A DNA stretch of 40,610 nt from Campylobacteraceae bacterium (GCA_016744535.1 JADGEE010000015.1:1-40610), one strand, 5' to 3'; counted from the first letter of the stretch, positions 9,865-20,608 are shown. The notes: generated from the sequence alone by a model not told the origin. Program-made: numbers and translations.

Positions 9865-10845
9865 TTGAAAATTGCAATTGATGCTATGGGTGGGGACTTT
9901 GGTCCTATACCTATTATAGAAGGTGTGCTTTTAGCCTTAAAAGAACAAGAGTTTAAACCAATTTTAGTTGGAAAAGAGGATGAGATTTTACCTTTGATTC
10001 CAAATGGATTTAAAGATAAAATCTCTATAATCAAAGCTAATGATGTGATTAGTATGCACGATAAAGCTAGTAATGCACTAAAGAGAAAAGATAGTTCAAT
10101 CTTTAAAGCAATAGATCTTGTAAAAACTAATGAGGCACAAGCAGTAGTATCTGCTGGGCATAGTGGTGCAAGTATGAGTTTAGCTACTCTTAAAATTGGT
10201 AGAATAAGGGGAATTTCGCGTCCTGCAATTGCTGCACTTATGCCAACTTCAGACGGTGGGTCAAGTCTTGTTTTAGATGTAGGTGCAAATGTTGATTGTA
10301 AAGCTGAACATCTTTTACAGTTTGCTATTATGGGTGAAGCTTATGCTAAAGATGTAATGAAGATAGAAAACCCTAGAATAGGCTTACTCTCAAATGGTGA
10401 AGAGGAGAGTAAGGGAAATGAAACCACAAAAGAGGCATTTAAACTATTAAAAGATATCCCTAACTTCATTGGAAATGTTGAGGGGAACAATATTTTTGAT
10501 GGTAAATGTGATGTAATAATTTGTGATGGTTTTGTCGGTAATTTAGTTTTAAAGACAGGCGAAGGCGTAGCTGATTCAATAAACTATTTTTTAAAAACTA
10601 ATATTAAAAAATCTTCTATTGCAATGCTTGGTGCAATTTTAATGAAAGGTGTCTTTAAAGCACTAAAAAAGAGAGTAGATTATGCTGAATATGGTGGAGC
10701 TCCTCTACTTGGTGTTAATGGATGTGTTATTATAGGTCACGGTAAAAGTAATTCAAAAGCTATTAAAAATGCTATTTTTCAAGCTATAAATTTTATAAAT
10801 TCTGGAGTTAATGAAGATATAAAAGAAAAATTAAACTCAATTTAA
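9865..10845 (+). CDS. plsX: Phosphate acyltransferase PlsX
   Basis: Converts acyl-ACP to acyl-phosphate for the first acylation of glycerol-3-phosphate. The 326-residue length is normal. Signatures are [12 protein letters not shown] at the N-terminus, [15 protein letters not shown], and [18 protein letters not shown] near the C-terminus. The start is TTG, preceded by TAAGG eight bases away and 13 bases after rpmF; no ATG would keep the conserved N-terminus. It is followed by fabH, the usual partner in lipid initiation. Confidence 0.97.
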   Translation: MKIAIDAMGGDFGPIPIIEGVLLALKEQEFKPILVGKEDEILPLIPNGFKDKISIIKANDVISMHDKASNALKRKDSSIFKAIDLVKTNEAQAVVSAGHSGASMSLATLKIGRIRGISRPAIAALMPTSDGGSSLVLDVGANVDCKAEHLLQFAIMGEAYAKDVMKIENPRIGLLSNGEEESKGNETTKEAFKLLKDIPNFIGNVEGNNIFDGKCDVIICDGFVGNLVLKTGEGVADSINYFLKTNIKKSSIAMLGAILMKGVFKALKKRVDYAEYGGAPLLGVNGCVIIGHGKSNSKAIKNAIFQAINFINSGVNEDIKEKLNSI

Positions 10846-10877
10846 ATTTAATAGATTCTCTTTAAAAAGGAAACAAT

Positions 10878-11876
10878 TTGTTTGCATCTTTTAAATCTAT
10901 TGGAGCTTATGTCCCAAAAGAGAAATTAACTAACTTTGATTTAGAAAAAATGGTCGATACCACAGATGAGTGGATAAAGAAACGAACGGGGATAGAAAAT
11001 CGTTATATTGCAAAAGAGGAAGTTACGAGTGATTTAGCACTCAAAGCAAGTGAAATTGCAATTAAACGAAGTGGTTTAGCAAAAGATGATATTGATGCTA
11101 TAATTTGTGCTACAATTTCACCGGATTATCTGTGTATGCCATCAACCGCGTGTGTAATTGCTGATAAACTTGGAATTAAAAATAGACCTGCATTTGATAT
11201 TAGTGCTGCTTGTACAGGTTTTATCTACTTAGTTACTATCGCAAAATCTTTCATTGAATCAAATCTATATAAAAATATTTTAATTGTTGGAGCAGAGAAG
11301 CTAAGCTCAATTGTTGATTGGTCTGATAGAAATACTTGTGTACTCTTTGGTGATGGGGCAGGTGCAGCAGTTATTAGTGCAACTGAAGATAAAAATGAAG
11401 CCATTATAGATACCCATATCTCTTCAGATGGAGAGTATCAAGATTTTTTAATAACTCCTGGAAGTGGAAGTAAAAATCCTTGTTCACAAAAAGTAATAGA
11501 TGAAAATATGGCTTTTATGAAAATGAAAGGTAATGAAACTTTTAAAGTTGCTGTTAAAACTTTAACAAAAGATGTAAAAGATATTTTAAAAAAGAATAAA
11601 ATTTCAGCTAATGAAGTTGATCTATTTATTCCACATCAAGCAAATTATAGAATAATAAAAGCTGTTGGAGATAGTCTAAAATTTGATAAAGATAAAATTG
11701 TAATTACAGTTCATAAATATGGCAATACAAGTTCAGCCTCAATTCCAATGGCGATAAATGATATGTATGAGAGTGGAAGACTTAAAAAAGGTGATTTAAT
11801 GCTTCTTGATGCTTTTGGGGGTGGACTTACTTGGGGAAGTGCATTAGTAAAATTTAATGGAGAGGAGATTAAATGA
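10878..11876 (+). CDS. fabH: 3-oxoacyl-[ACP] synthase III
   Basis: Condenses acetyl-CoA with malonyl-ACP to start type II fatty-acid synthesis. It has 332 residues. The catalytic triad is in place: Cys about 112 in SAACTGF, His about 253 in PHQANYRI, and Asn about 282 in [10 protein letters not shown]. The start is TTG with AAAAAGGAAA upstream. The stop overlaps the trpS start (ATGA), so translation of the two is coupled. Confidence 0.97.
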   Translation: MFASFKSIGAYVPKEKLTNFDLEKMVDTTDEWIKKRTGIENRYIAKEEVTSDLALKASEIAIKRSGLAKDDIDAIICATISPDYLCMPSTACVIADKLGIKNRPAFDISAACTGFIYLVTIAKSFIESNLYKNILIVGAEKLSSIVDWSDRNTCVLFGDGAGAAVISATEDKNEAIIDTHISSDGEYQDFLITPGSGSKNPCSQKVIDENMAFMKMKGNETFKVAVKTLTKDVKDILKKNKISANEVDLFIPHQANYRIIKAVGDSLKFDKDKIVITVHKYGNTSSASIPMAINDMYESGRLKKGDLMLLDAFGGGLTWGSALVKFNGEEIK

Positions 11877-12838
11877 AATTTTTATCAGGAATTCAACCCT
11901 CAGGTGATATGCACTTAGGAAATTATTTTGGAATGATGCAACAGATGGTAAATCTACAAGCAGAGGGTGAACTTTTTGCTTTTATTGCAAATTATCACGC
12001 ATTAACTTCTGTAAGTGATGGTAAATTTTTAAAGAAAAGTACACTTGAAGCATCAATTAACTTTTTATCACTTGGACTTGATCCAAAGAAATCAACTTTT
12101 TGGGTTCAATCAGATGTAAAGGAAGTATTAGAGTTATATTGGATTTTATCAAACTTTACTCCAATGGGGCTACTTGAGAGAGCTCATAGTTATAAAGATA
12201 AAACAGCTAAGGGAGTTTCAGCAAATCACGGACTCTTTTCTTATCCAGTTTTAATGGCTAGTGATATTTTGATTTTTGATTCAAATATAGTTCCAGTTGG
12301 AAAAGACCAAATTCAACATGTTGAAATGACAAGAGATATTGCAATTAAATTTAATAATGCTTATGGTGAAGTTTTTACTATTCCAGAATTTAGAGTTGAT
12401 GATAATGTAGCAACAGTCCCTGGTGTAGATGGGGCTAAAATGAGTAAATCATATAAAAATACAATAGAAATTTTCTCAAGTGAAAAGCAGTTAAAAAAAG
12501 CTGTTGGAAAAATTATAACTGATTCAACTCCACTTGAAGAGCCAAAAGAGTGGCAAGATTGTAATATATTCAAAATTTCAAAACTGTTTTTAAATGAAGA
12601 TGAACAAGAAAATTTAAAAGATAGATATGGTTCTGGTAAAGAGGGTTATGGGCATTTTAAAATGTATTTAAAAGATGTAATATGGAAACACTTTGAGCCA
12701 TATAGAGAGAAAAGAGAGTATTATTTAAATAATATTGATATTGTAAAAGATATATTAAGTGATGGTGCAAAAAAAGCAAGTGCTATTGCACAAGTAAAAA
12801 TAGAAAAAGTTAGAGAAGTAGTAGGAATTGATTATTAA
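11873..12838 (+). CDS. trpS: Tryptophanyl-tRNA synthetase
   Basis: Class I synthetase charging tRNA-Trp, 321 residues. The HIGH-like motif is in [12 protein letters not shown] near the N-terminus, the KMSKS loop is near residue 190, and [15 protein letters not shown] is typical. It overlaps fabH by four bases and is followed after nine bases by two tiny paralogous genes. Confidence 0.97.
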   Translation: MKFLSGIQPSGDMHLGNYFGMMQQMVNLQAEGELFAFIANYHALTSVSDGKFLKKSTLEASINFLSLGLDPKKSTFWVQSDVKEVLELYWILSNFTPMGLLERAHSYKDKTAKGVSANHGLFSYPVLMASDILIFDSNIVPVGKDQIQHVEMTRDIAIKFNNAYGEVFTIPEFRVDDNVATVPGVDGAKMSKSYKNTIEIFSSEKQLKKAVGKIITDSTPLEEPKEWQDCNIFKISKLFLNEDEQENLKDRYGSGKEGYGHFKMYLKDVIWKHFEPYREKREYYLNNIDIVKDILSDGAKKASAIAQVKIEKVREVVGIDY

Positions 12839-12847
12839 GGAAAAAAA

Positions 12848-13066
12848 ATGTACACAATAGATATAGAAAAGAGATGTGGTTGTTTTAAGAGAGATGATAT
12901 TGATTTACCAAAAAATTTTGAAGATGCAAAAAATGCAGAATATGAAGTTTTGAAATTAGCAAATCATATGAATGCAAATTATTGTAAAAAACATAGATTT
13001 TTTCTAACTAAAGAGGATAATAATTTTACTATAATGGTTGAGTTAGCTTCAAGTCAGGATTTATAA
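12848..13066 (+). CDS. Small Cys/His protein, copy 1
   Basis: Unrecognised 72-residue cytoplasmic protein. It shares a clear pattern with the next gene: CxCFK near the start (C10, C12), F.DA...A in the middle, then MN..YCKKH (C46, H49) and DN.FTI near the end. The spacing from the second Cys of CxC to CxxH is 33 residues in both copies, so a CxC plus CxxH metal site is plausible (inference). Start ATG with AAGGAAAAAAA upstream. Its stop shares a base with the next start (TAATG). It lies between trpS and serS. Confidence 0.85.
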   Translation: MYTIDIEKRCGCFKRDDIDLPKNFEDAKNAEYEVLKLANHMNANYCKKHRFFLTKEDNNFTIMVELASSQDL

Positions 13067-13278
13067 TGTTTGAAGTTATAATTGAGGGAGTTGAAGATTG
13101 TAACTGTTTCAAAAAAAGAGGTAAAAAGTTTCCACAAACATTTGAAAGCAGTTATGGAGCTAAAACTAAAGCCCAAGAGTTAATAGATAGTATGAATGAT
13201 ACATTTTGTGGAGTTCACCACTTTTCACTAAAAATAGAAGATAATAAATTTATAATATTAGCAAAGAGAGTTGTATAA
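13066..13278 (+). CDS. Small Cys/His protein, copy 2
   Basis: Unrecognised 70-residue protein, a tandem paralogue of the preceding gene. Matching positions are CNCFKK (C12, C14), FESSYGAKTKAQEL, MNDTFCGVHHF (C48, H51) and EDNKFIILA. Alignment is gap-free through the core apart from a two-residue offset at the N-terminus. The start overlaps the previous stop as TAATG, implying translational coupling and perhaps a heterodimer (inference). serS follows after nine bases. Confidence 0.85.
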   Translation: MFEVIIEGVEDCNCFKKRGKKFPQTFESSYGAKTKAQELIDSMNDTFCGVHHFSLKIEDNKFIILAKRVV

Positions 13279-13287
13279 GGGGAGTGA

Positions 13288-14529
13288 ATGATTGATTTAA
13301 AAGAGTTGCAGAGAGATTTTGATGGTGTTAGTGAAAATCTTCAAAGAAGAGGATTAGATAAAAAATTAATAAAAAATTTAAGAGAAATTAGTGAGATCTT
13401 AAAGTCAAAAAAACAAGAAGTTGAAGGTTACCAAGCTGAACAAAATAAAAATAGTAAACTTTTTGGAGAGTATTTAAAAGAGAAAAAAGATATTACAGAG
13501 TTAAAAGTAAAAGTAGCTAAAAATAAAGAGGATATTGCAAGACTTAATGACGAGTTAAGGGTTGTTGAAGATAAACTTTTTAAAATAGCTCTGAATGTTC
13601 CAAATTTGATTGATGATGATGTTCCAAATGGAGCTGATGAGAATGATAATATTGAACTTAAAAAAGTATTAGAGCCAAAAGAGTTTAATTTTACTCCTAA
13701 AGAGCATTGGGATATTGATAATAATTGGATAGACTTTGAAAAGGGTGTAAAACTCTCTAAGAGTAGATTTTCTGTTCTTTTAAATGATGGTGCAAGAATC
13801 TATAGAGCATTAATTAATTATATGCTTGATTTTAATAGAAGTAGAGGTTTTAGCGAAGTGACTCTACCTTATATTGCAAATGAAGAGACACTTTTAGGTA
13901 CAGGACAACTTCCGAAATTTGAGGATGATTTATTTAAAATTGTAGATGAGCAGTTATATTTAATTCCAACGGCTGAAGTTGCATTAGTAAATTTATATAG
14001 AGATGAGATTATAAATATAAATGAGCTTCCAATGAAATTAACTGCTTATACAGAGTGTTTTAGAAAAGAGGCTGGAAGTGCTGGAAGAGACACAAGAGGA
14101 ATGATAAGACAGCATCAATTTGGAAAAGTTGAGTTAGTATCTATCACAAAACCAGATGAGAGTGAAGAAATTTTTGAGGAGATGGTAAATTGTGCCTCTG
14201 ATTTACTCACAAGTCTTAAACTACCACATAGAATAGTAAAGCTTTGCACTGGTGATATTGGTTTTGGAGCAAATAAAACAATTGACCTTGAAGTTTGGTT
14301 ACCTGGACAAAATAGATACCGTGAAATTAGTTCAGTTTCTAATACTAAAGATTTTCAAGCTAGAAGAGCAAAAATTAGATTCAAAGATGGAAAAAAGAAT
14401 AGATTAGTCCATACGCTAAATGGTTCAAGTTTAGCAATTGGTAGAACACTAATTGCAATAATGGAAAATTATCAAAAAGAAGATGGTACTATAGAAATAC
14501 CTTCAATTTTACAAAAATATTTAACTTAA
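13288..14529 (+). CDS. serS: Seryl-tRNA synthetase
   Basis: Class II synthetase charging tRNA-Ser, 413 residues. An N-terminal coiled-coil tRNA-binding arm (about residues 30-105) precedes the catalytic core. Motif 2 is visible in [20 protein letters not shown] and motif 3 in [19 protein letters not shown]. The GGGGAG box lies close before the ATG. It forms the end of the run beginning at ndk, followed after 16 bases by the TPR gene. Confidence 0.98.
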   Translation: MIDLKELQRDFDGVSENLQRRGLDKKLIKNLREISEILKSKKQEVEGYQAEQNKNSKLFGEYLKEKKDITELKVKVAKNKEDIARLNDELRVVEDKLFKIALNVPNLIDDDVPNGADENDNIELKKVLEPKEFNFTPKEHWDIDNNWIDFEKGVKLSKSRFSVLLNDGARIYRALINYMLDFNRSRGFSEVTLPYIANEETLLGTGQLPKFEDDLFKIVDEQLYLIPTAEVALVNLYRDEIININELPMKLTAYTECFRKEAGSAGRDTRGMIRQHQFGKVELVSITKPDESEEIFEEMVNCASDLLTSLKLPHRIVKLCTGDIGFGANKTIDLEVWLPGQNRYREISSVSNTKDFQARRAKIRFKDGKKNRLVHTLNGSSLAIGRTLIAIMENYQKEDGTIEIPSILQKYLT

Positions 14530-14545
14530 CTTTTGAGGTAATAAA

Positions 14546-16855
14546 ATGGCTGAATCCAATGATGAAATTGTAATTATTGAGGGAGATGAAGAGGAAGAAG
14601 AGAATCTAGAACTAGAAAAAGAGAAAAAAAAAGGGAATGGTAAAAAGAAAAAATTAATCGTTCTTATTGCTACTCTTTTTACTCTGATATTAATAGCAGT
14701 AATTTTATACTTTATACTCTCAAAAGATGCAAAAAAACCTCAAACAGAAGATTTAAATGTAAGTGAAATATCTCAAAGATTAATGCGAGAAGATAGTCAA
14801 ATAATTAGACAATCTGAACTTGAATCTATAATAAGAAAAGCAAATTTACTCTATAATAAGGGTAACAAAGAGGAAGCTTTAGTTCTTTTTGAGAGAATCT
14901 CATCATATAGTGAAGCTATTTCACATTATAATTTAGGTATTGCTAAAATGAGAGAGGATGATTACTCATCTGCTTTAGATTCTTTTAAAAAAGCTATAAA
15001 AAATGAAGAGAATAGATGTGTCAGTGCTCTTAATGCTGGAGTTTGTGCCTATAAGTTAAATGATATAGATAGTTTTGATTACTATATAAATTTAGCACAT
15101 ACTTATTTACCGCAAGAGAGTTCAGCACCACTATACTCATACTATTATGGTGTTATTATGTATTATAAAAATTTATATATTGAGACACTCTCAGCCCTTG
15201 AGCATCCATCAAGTGAATTTTATAAAGATAAGTATGCTCATTTAAAATCAAAAATTTACCTGACTCTAAATGATACTATAAATGCTATTGCTTCAATTGA
15301 AAAAGAGAGAGACCACGATGATAAACTATCTTTAGGGCTTTTATATGCAAGAATAGGTGAATATGATTTAGCAATTAAATATATTGAAGATTATATGCAA
15401 TCTCCACGAGAAGAGTTAAAAGCTATTTTAGCATTGGCTTTAATTCATTTAAAAGAGGGAAGAGGAAATACAGCTAGTAAATTATTAAGAATGGCTTATG
15501 CTAAATATGAAGATAATGTAACTAAAACTTATCCTATTAGAGTTAAATTAAAAGATGATATTTTTGATATAAATAAAGCACAAGAGAAATTTATTAAAGA
15601 GTTAAAATCAAATGATAGAAGAGTTTATGATCTGTTTTTCTATTTTGCTCCATATAAAGTCTTTAATGCTCAACATACACTTAATTATATAAAAAAAGGA
15701 AATGTAAACATATTTATTGATGAGATTCAAGAAGCTAAAGATATTTTTAAAAAAAGTTCAACCTTAGCACAAGTTAATTTAGTTATTTCAAAGGCTATTG
15801 AATCTTCACTTAAATATGATACTAGAGAAGCTAATCGTCTTTTTAAATCAGTCATTAATAAATATCCAAATCACTCTATTTTACATTATAATTTAGCTTT
15901 AACTTATGCACAGATGGGAAATTATAAAGATGCATATAGACATTTTATTAAGAGTTACCATTTAAATAATAAAATTTTCTTATCTGGAATTTTTTCTATT
16001 ATGACTGGGAAATTAATAGATAAAGATACTAGTAGAACTCAAAGAACTATTCAAGAGGATTTAGGTAATTCTAATTCTCTAAAAGAGCAATTTTTTTCAT
16101 ATTTATCTTCATTTGCCGGAGGAAATATTCCAGCAGCTGCTCAATGGGTTGAAGTTCAAAAAGATTATACAAATAGAAAACCTATTGAAATTTTATTTGA
16201 TTTAATTTTAGCTTTAAAGTTAAAAAATAGTGATGAGCTTTTCAAAGTTTCTAGTGAATTTAAAAATTTATTGAAAGAGGACGTTGTTGTAAATTCATTA
16301 GATATTTATGCTAAATATCAAGCTTTACCTATTAAAGATTTTGCAAAAAGAGCACAAGATTATCTAAATACAACTAATTTAAATTTAGAAGCAGTTTATA
16401 CTGGACCTGAAATTGCAAGATATATTTATATTAACTTACTAAGAGTAACAGGAAGACTTTATCCATTTAGAGAAGAGTTAAAAGATATTGTTTCAACTAA
16501 AATTTCTGATAAGAGAGGACTACTTCAAGCATTAGCTTTAACAAATATCTATTTAAAAGATTTTGAAGAGGCATTTGTAACTTATAATACTCTAATTGAT
16601 GAGTTAAACGAGAAAAATTCTCAAACAATTTTTTTGACAGCAGTTTCAGCAATTGCTGCAGAACATCATCCAAATGCAATTGCTTTACTTGAGCTTTCTA
16701 AATTAATTGATACAACTAATTTAGAGGCTAAATACGCATTAGGTCTATTGTATCAAGAGGTAGAGAACTTTAAAGGTGCAATAATTCAATATAGTAATAT
16801 TGGAGATAATAAATTTAAATCTGAATATTTTGATTTTAAAATAGAGAAAAATTAA
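14546..16855 (+). CDS. Membrane-anchored TPR-repeat protein
   Basis: 769 residues. An acidic N-terminal tail (EGDEEEEENLELEKEKKKG) is followed by a Lys patch and a single membrane helix at about 37-58. The rest would then be periplasmic and is made of TPR-like helical pairs, for example about 100-165 (LYNKGNKEEALVLFERI..., HYNLGIAKMREDDYSSALDS) and again about 425-500 (HYNLALTYAQMGNYKDAYRH) and at the C-terminus. No enzyme motif is visible. Such proteins act as scaffolds. Related genes occur near mfd in Campylobacterota as far as I recall, but I cannot name a function. Confidence 0.85.
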   Translation: MAESNDEIVIIEGDEEEEENLELEKEKKKGNGKKKKLIVLIATLFTLILIAVILYFILSKDAKKPQTEDLNVSEISQRLMREDSQIIRQSELESIIRKANLLYNKGNKEEALVLFERISSYSEAISHYNLGIAKMREDDYSSALDSFKKAIKNEENRCVSALNAGVCAYKLNDIDSFDYYINLAHTYLPQESSAPLYSYYYGVIMYYKNLYIETLSALEHPSSEFYKDKYAHLKSKIYLTLNDTINAIASIEKERDHDDKLSLGLLYARIGEYDLAIKYIEDYMQSPREELKAILALALIHLKEGRGNTASKLLRMAYAKYEDNVTKTYPIRVKLKDDIFDINKAQEKFIKELKSNDRRVYDLFFYFAPYKVFNAQHTLNYIKKGNVNIFIDEIQEAKDIFKKSSTLAQVNLVISKAIESSLKYDTREANRLFKSVINKYPNHSILHYNLALTYAQMGNYKDAYRHFIKSYHLNNKIFLSGIFSIMTGKLIDKDTSRTQRTIQEDLGNSNSLKEQFFSYLSSFAGGNIPAAAQWVEVQKDYTNRKPIEILFDLILALKLKNSDELFKVSSEFKNLLKEDVVVNSLDIYAKYQALPIKDFAKRAQDYLNTTNLNLEAVYTGPEIARYIYINLLRVTGRLYPFREELKDIVSTKISDKRGLLQALALTNIYLKDFEEAFVTYNTLIDELNEKNSQTIFLTAVSAIAAEHHPNAIALLELSKLIDTTNLEAKYALGLLYQEVENFKGAIIQYSNIGDNKFKSEYFDFKIEKN

Positions 16856-16874
16856 ATAAATTAAAGGAGTCTTA

Positions 16875-17124
16875 GTGGCTAAATTAGATGGATTAAAAGA
16901 GTTACTAAATACTTTATAGAGTATTCTTTACAGTTGTAGTTTTAATAATAATTGCATTAACAAGTGGTTTAATAAATAGAATTGATAATGATAAAATTGA
17001 TTCTACACTCTATTTTGGTGCTGTGGCCGATATAATTTTAATGTTTAGTATTTTATACATATTAAAAATGATTGCAAAAACAACAAAAGAAGTAAAACAC
17101 ACAAAAGGAGTGAGTTATGAATGA
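16875..17124 (+). pseudogene. Frameshifted small two-helix membrane protein
   Basis: A GTG with an AAAGGAG box opens a frame reading MAKLDGLKELLNTL, which ends at TAG (16917-16919). The +1 frame carries on without a break as YRVFFTVVVLIIIAL..., a membrane helix, a polar loop, a second helix and a KTTKEVKHTKG tail, ending at TGA 17122-17124. That second frame has no usable start codon before its first helix. Joined, it would be a protein of about 80 residues with two membrane helices. A one-base shift near 16905-16916 (sequencing error, recent mutation or programmed shift) explains it. The end overlaps the next small gene. Confidence 0.7.
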
Positions 17125-17209
17125 GGGTGAAATAATTATTCTAGTTTTAGGAGTAGTGTTTGTATTTGTTATGACTTACGGAATTTATTCAGTAGTGAAT
17201 GAGAGTTAA
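17117..17209 (+). CDS. Tiny single-helix membrane protein (30 residues)
   Basis: Starts MNEGEIIILVLGVVFVFVMT and is one hydrophobic helix with a short polar tail ending SVVNES. AAAGGAG lies six bases before the ATG. It overlaps the end of the frameshifted two-helix gene by eight bases and is followed after two bases by mfd. A similar two-helix plus one-helix pair occurs at 27071-27354. Function unknown. Confidence 0.7.
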   Translation: MNEGEIIILVLGVVFVFVMTYGIYSVVNES

Positions 17210-17211
17210 GT

Positions 17212-20163
17212 ATGCAAAGCAGTATTTACGAATTTTTAATTAAAAATCCAAAAGTTGAATTAGTTGTTGTAAAAGATGAAAAAGAGACAATTGAAGCTAG
17301 TAGTGTTGCCTCTTTTTTAGGTTATGAAAATTTTATTTTACCTGATTTTAGAGCAAGTTTCGGCGATGATTTGAGAAGTTTTCAAGATGAACTTTTTGAA
17401 ATTACAGCCAATTTAAAACACTACTTTGAGAGTGATTCTAAAAAGCTTTTAATTTCTCCAATTAGGACAATTTTAAATCCACTTCCAAAAGAGAACTTAC
17501 TCAAAAGTTTTAAAATAGAGTTTGCAGATAATTTAAATATTAAAGAGTTAAAAGAGAAATTTTTATATTTTGGCTACTCTTTTGTAGATGTTGTGGAAAC
17601 TAAAGGAGAAGTCTCTTTTAGAGGAGATATTATTGATATATTTGCTATTAATAGTGAGATTCCAGTTAGAATTTCTCTATTTGATAGTGAAGTAGAAGAG
17701 ATTAAAGCTTTTGATATAAATTCACAACGAAGCAAAGAGGAAATTGAAGAGGTTGAAATTTATCCAGCTCCATTTGGATTTAGTGAAGATGAGTATGAGA
17801 TAATTGAATTTAATGTCAAAAATCACGAAAGTGAATCATTTTTTAAAGATGTAACTTCACTTGGTTTTTGGTACTTAAATGATTTAGCTTTAAATTATAC
17901 AAGAGAGTTAAAAACTTATTTTTTATTAGATATTAAAGAGGAGTTAGAGGAGATTGCTTCTTTTTCAAATATAAATTTAGATGAGTATAAAAATATAAAA
18001 TATATTCCCCAAGCAAAAAATTATAAAGATATAATGCCTATTAATCCAAAAGAGTTAATAGAGTTTCATAAAGATAAAAAAGTAAAATTAATTTCACTAA
18101 CTGAAACTAACATAAGAGAATTCAGAGAGTTTTCAAATGTAGAATTTATTCAAAGTAGCGTAGTTTTAAATATAATGAGTAGAAATGAATTAATAATTTC
18201 ACTCAATCGCAATAGAACTAAAAAACGAAAAGTAAAACCCTCAATTATTTTAGATGAGTTAAAAGTTGGAGAGTATATTGTCCACGGAGATTACGGAATA
18301 GGAATATTTGAAGGAATTACACAAACTAGAGTTTTAGGAAGTACTAAAGATGTTGTTTCCATTAAATATTTAGGTGATGACAAAGTTTTAATTCCAGTTG
18401 AGAATATTGATATTGTGGATAGATATATAGCTGATAGTGGAACAACTCCTACACTTGATAAGTTAGGTAAAGGAAGTTTTAGCAAATTAAAAGCTAAAAT
18501 CAGAGAAAAACTACTTGGAATTGCAAGTGAAATAATAAATATCGCAGCACAAAGAGAGATAATTGAGGGTGTTAAAGTAAATACTAATTTGCCTGAAATT
18601 AAAATATTTCAAGCACAATCAGGCTTTAAATATACAGATGACCAGAGTAAATCTATTGAAGATATTTTAAATAACTTAAGCAGTGGACAAGTGATGGATA
18701 GGCTTTTAAGTGGAGATGTCGGTTTCGGTAAAACTGAAGTTGCAATGAATGCAATGTTTGCTTGTGCTAAAAATGGTTTTCAATCGGCTATGATTGCTCC
18801 AACAACTTTGCTTAGTAATCAACATTTTAAGAGTATTAGTGAGAGATTTAAAGACCACGGAATTAAAATGGCTCAACTGAATCGTTTTGTGAGTGCAAAA
18901 GAGAAAAAATTAATCACAAAAAGACTTGAAGAGGGTGATATTGATGTAATTATCGGAACTCATTCACTCTTTGGAGTTAAATTTAAAAAATTAGCTTTGA
19001 TTGTAATTGATGAAGAACACAAATTTGGAGTTAAGCAAAAAGAGAAATTAAAAGAGTTAAAGGAAAATTCTCATATTTTAAGTATGAGTGCAACTCCAAT
19101 TCCTAGAACTTTAAATTTAGCCCTTTCACAAATTAAAACTTTTAGTGAATTAAAAATTCCACCAACAGAGAGATTAGGTGTTAGAACGTTTGTAAAAGAG
19201 TTTAATAATAGTGTTGTAAAAGAGGCAATTTTAAGAGAACTTCGTCGAGGTGGACAACTATTTTATATTTATAATGAAATTGCTACAATCGAAAATAAAA
19301 AAATGGAACTTTTAAAAATATTACCTAATTTAAAAATCACAGTTTTACACTCAAAAATTAGTGCAGTTGAAACTGAAAAAGAGATGATGAAATTTGAAAA
19401 TGGTGAATATAATTTATTATTATCTACTTCAATAATTGAATCAGGAATACATATGCCAAAAGTAAATTCCATTATAGTTGATGGTAGCGATAGATTTGGT
19501 ATTGCTGATTTACACCAACTTAGAGGAAGAGTAGGAAGAGGGAGCAAAGAGGGGTTATGCTACTTTTTAGTAAATTCTAAAGAGAATATTACAGAAGATG
19601 CTAAAAAGAGACTTATCGCACTTGAATCAAATTCATATCTCGGAAGTGGTGCAAATTTAGCTTATCACGATTTACAAATTAGAGGTGGCGGAAATATCCT
19701 TGGAACGGCACAAAGTGGTCAAATAAAAGGAGTTGGATATTCACTCTATTTAAAAATGTTAGAAGATGCCTTAAACGCTTTAACTGGAAAACAGACAGTA
19801 GAAAATAGGGAGGTCGATTTAAAACTAACCATAAATGCTTTTATTTCACCTGAACTTGTAAGTCAAGATAGAGTGAGACTTGAAATTTATAGACGACTTG
19901 GGAAAGCAAAAGAGTTAAGTGATATTAGTGAAATTGAAGAGGAAATAATTGATAGATTTGGAAAACTTGATACTTATACAAAAAACTTTTTAGACTTAAT
20001 AATAATTAAAATTTTAGCAAGTGGCAAAAATATAATTAGAGTTAGTAATTATCAGCAAAATATATCTTTTATATATGAAAATGATAAAAAAGATATTATA
20101 AAATCAAAAAGTAGAGATGAAGATGATATTTTGAGTACAGTATTAGGATATTTAAGAAAGTAA
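17212..20163 (+). CDS. mfd: Transcription-repair coupling factor
   Basis: Removes RNA polymerase stalled at DNA lesions and recruits UvrA. It has 983 residues, short against about 1150 in E. coli but usual for Campylobacterota. Order: N-terminal UvrB-like region (about 1-320, degenerate), RNA-polymerase-interacting CarD-like domain (about 345-410, starting LKVGEYIVHGDYGIG), helicase core with Walker A GDVGFGKTE (about 500), DEEH (about 600), GRVGRG (about 772), and the C-terminal TRCF domain. It begins two bases after the small membrane gene. Confidence 0.97.
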   Translation: MQSSIYEFLIKNPKVELVVVKDEKETIEASSVASFLGYENFILPDFRASFGDDLRSFQDELFEITANLKHYFESDSKKLLISPIRTILNPLPKENLLKSFKIEFADNLNIKELKEKFLYFGYSFVDVVETKGEVSFRGDIIDIFAINSEIPVRISLFDSEVEEIKAFDINSQRSKEEIEEVEIYPAPFGFSEDEYEIIEFNVKNHESESFFKDVTSLGFWYLNDLALNYTRELKTYFLLDIKEELEEIASFSNINLDEYKNIKYIPQAKNYKDIMPINPKELIEFHKDKKVKLISLTETNIREFREFSNVEFIQSSVVLNIMSRNELIISLNRNRTKKRKVKPSIILDELKVGEYIVHGDYGIGIFEGITQTRVLGSTKDVVSIKYLGDDKVLIPVENIDIVDRYIADSGTTPTLDKLGKGSFSKLKAKIREKLLGIASEIINIAAQREIIEGVKVNTNLPEIKIFQAQSGFKYTDDQSKSIEDILNNLSSGQVMDRLLSGDVGFGKTEVAMNAMFACAKNGFQSAMIAPTTLLSNQHFKSISERFKDHGIKMAQLNRFVSAKEKKLITKRLEEGDIDVIIGTHSLFGVKFKKLALIVIDEEHKFGVKQKEKLKELKENSHILSMSATPIPRTLNLALSQIKTFSELKIPPTERLGVRTFVKEFNNSVVKEAILRELRRGGQLFYIYNEIATIENKKMELLKILPNLKITVLHSKISAVETEKEMMKFENGEYNLLLSTSIIESGIHMPKVNSIIVDGSDRFGIADLHQLRGRVGRGSKEGLCYFLVNSKENITEDAKKRLIALESNSYLGSGANLAYHDLQIRGGGNILGTAQSGQIKGVGYSLYLKMLEDALNALTGKQTVENREVDLKLTINAFISPELVSQDRVRLEIYRRLGKAKELSDISEIEEEIIDRFGKLDTYTKNFLDLIIIKILASGKNIIRVSNYQQNISFIYENDKKDIIKSKSRDEDDILSTVLGYLRK

Positions 20164-20210
20164 ATTTAAGAAAAAATTTTGACTTTTCAGTTCATTATAT
20201 TTTATTTTCC

Positions 20211-20552
20211 TTAATTACTCAAAACTGCTGAAACCCTATTAATATTATCACTTTTATTTAAACTAAGTCTCACTATACTCTCTTTTTTAGCAACCAAACT
20301 ATGTGGTACATTCGCATCAAGTGTAATAATATCACCATCTTTTAAAATAATAGTCTCATCATTTACACCAAATTCAATTTTACCTCTAAAAACTTCAATA
20401 CTTATAGGAAATGGTGCTTTGTGTTCCTTCATCTCTTGAAGTTCTCTAAAAGTTATTCTTATCTCTTTAGAATAAGAGTTATCTAATAAAATGGAAATGG
20501 CTGGTTTTTTATCATCAAACTTTAAATCTTTTAACATAGACGCTATTTGCAT
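20211..20552 (-). CDS. Small cupin-domain protein
   Basis: 113 residues forming a single cupin barrel. Visible features are FPISIEVFRGKIEFGVNDE, LKDGDIITLDANVPHSL and a closing strand with RLSLNK. Of the usual metal ligands only the His of PHSL is clear, while the first HxH pair is not seen. This fits the small cupin_2 proteins that bind ligands rather than catalyse. It has its own promoter and AAAAAGGAG box. Substrate unknown. Confidence 0.8.
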   Translation of the reverse strand: MQIASMLKDLKFDDKKPAISILLDNSYSKEIRITFRELQEMKEHKAPFPISIEVFRGKIEFGVNDETIILKDGDIITLDANVPHSLVAKKESIVRLSLNKSDNINRVSAVLSN

Positions 20553-20570
20553 ATCACTCCTTTTTATCTT

Positions 20571-20579
20571 ATTTTAGCA
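20571..20579 (-). promoter_or_regulatory. Extended -10 promoter of the cupin gene
   Basis: Minus-strand TGCTAAAAT preceded by seven T, 18 bases before the cupin ATG. It lies between the DUF1501 stop and the cupin start, so the cupin is probably transcribed separately. Confidence 0.6.
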
Positions 20580-20608
20580 AAAAAATAAAACTATTTCATT
20601 GAGGTAAA

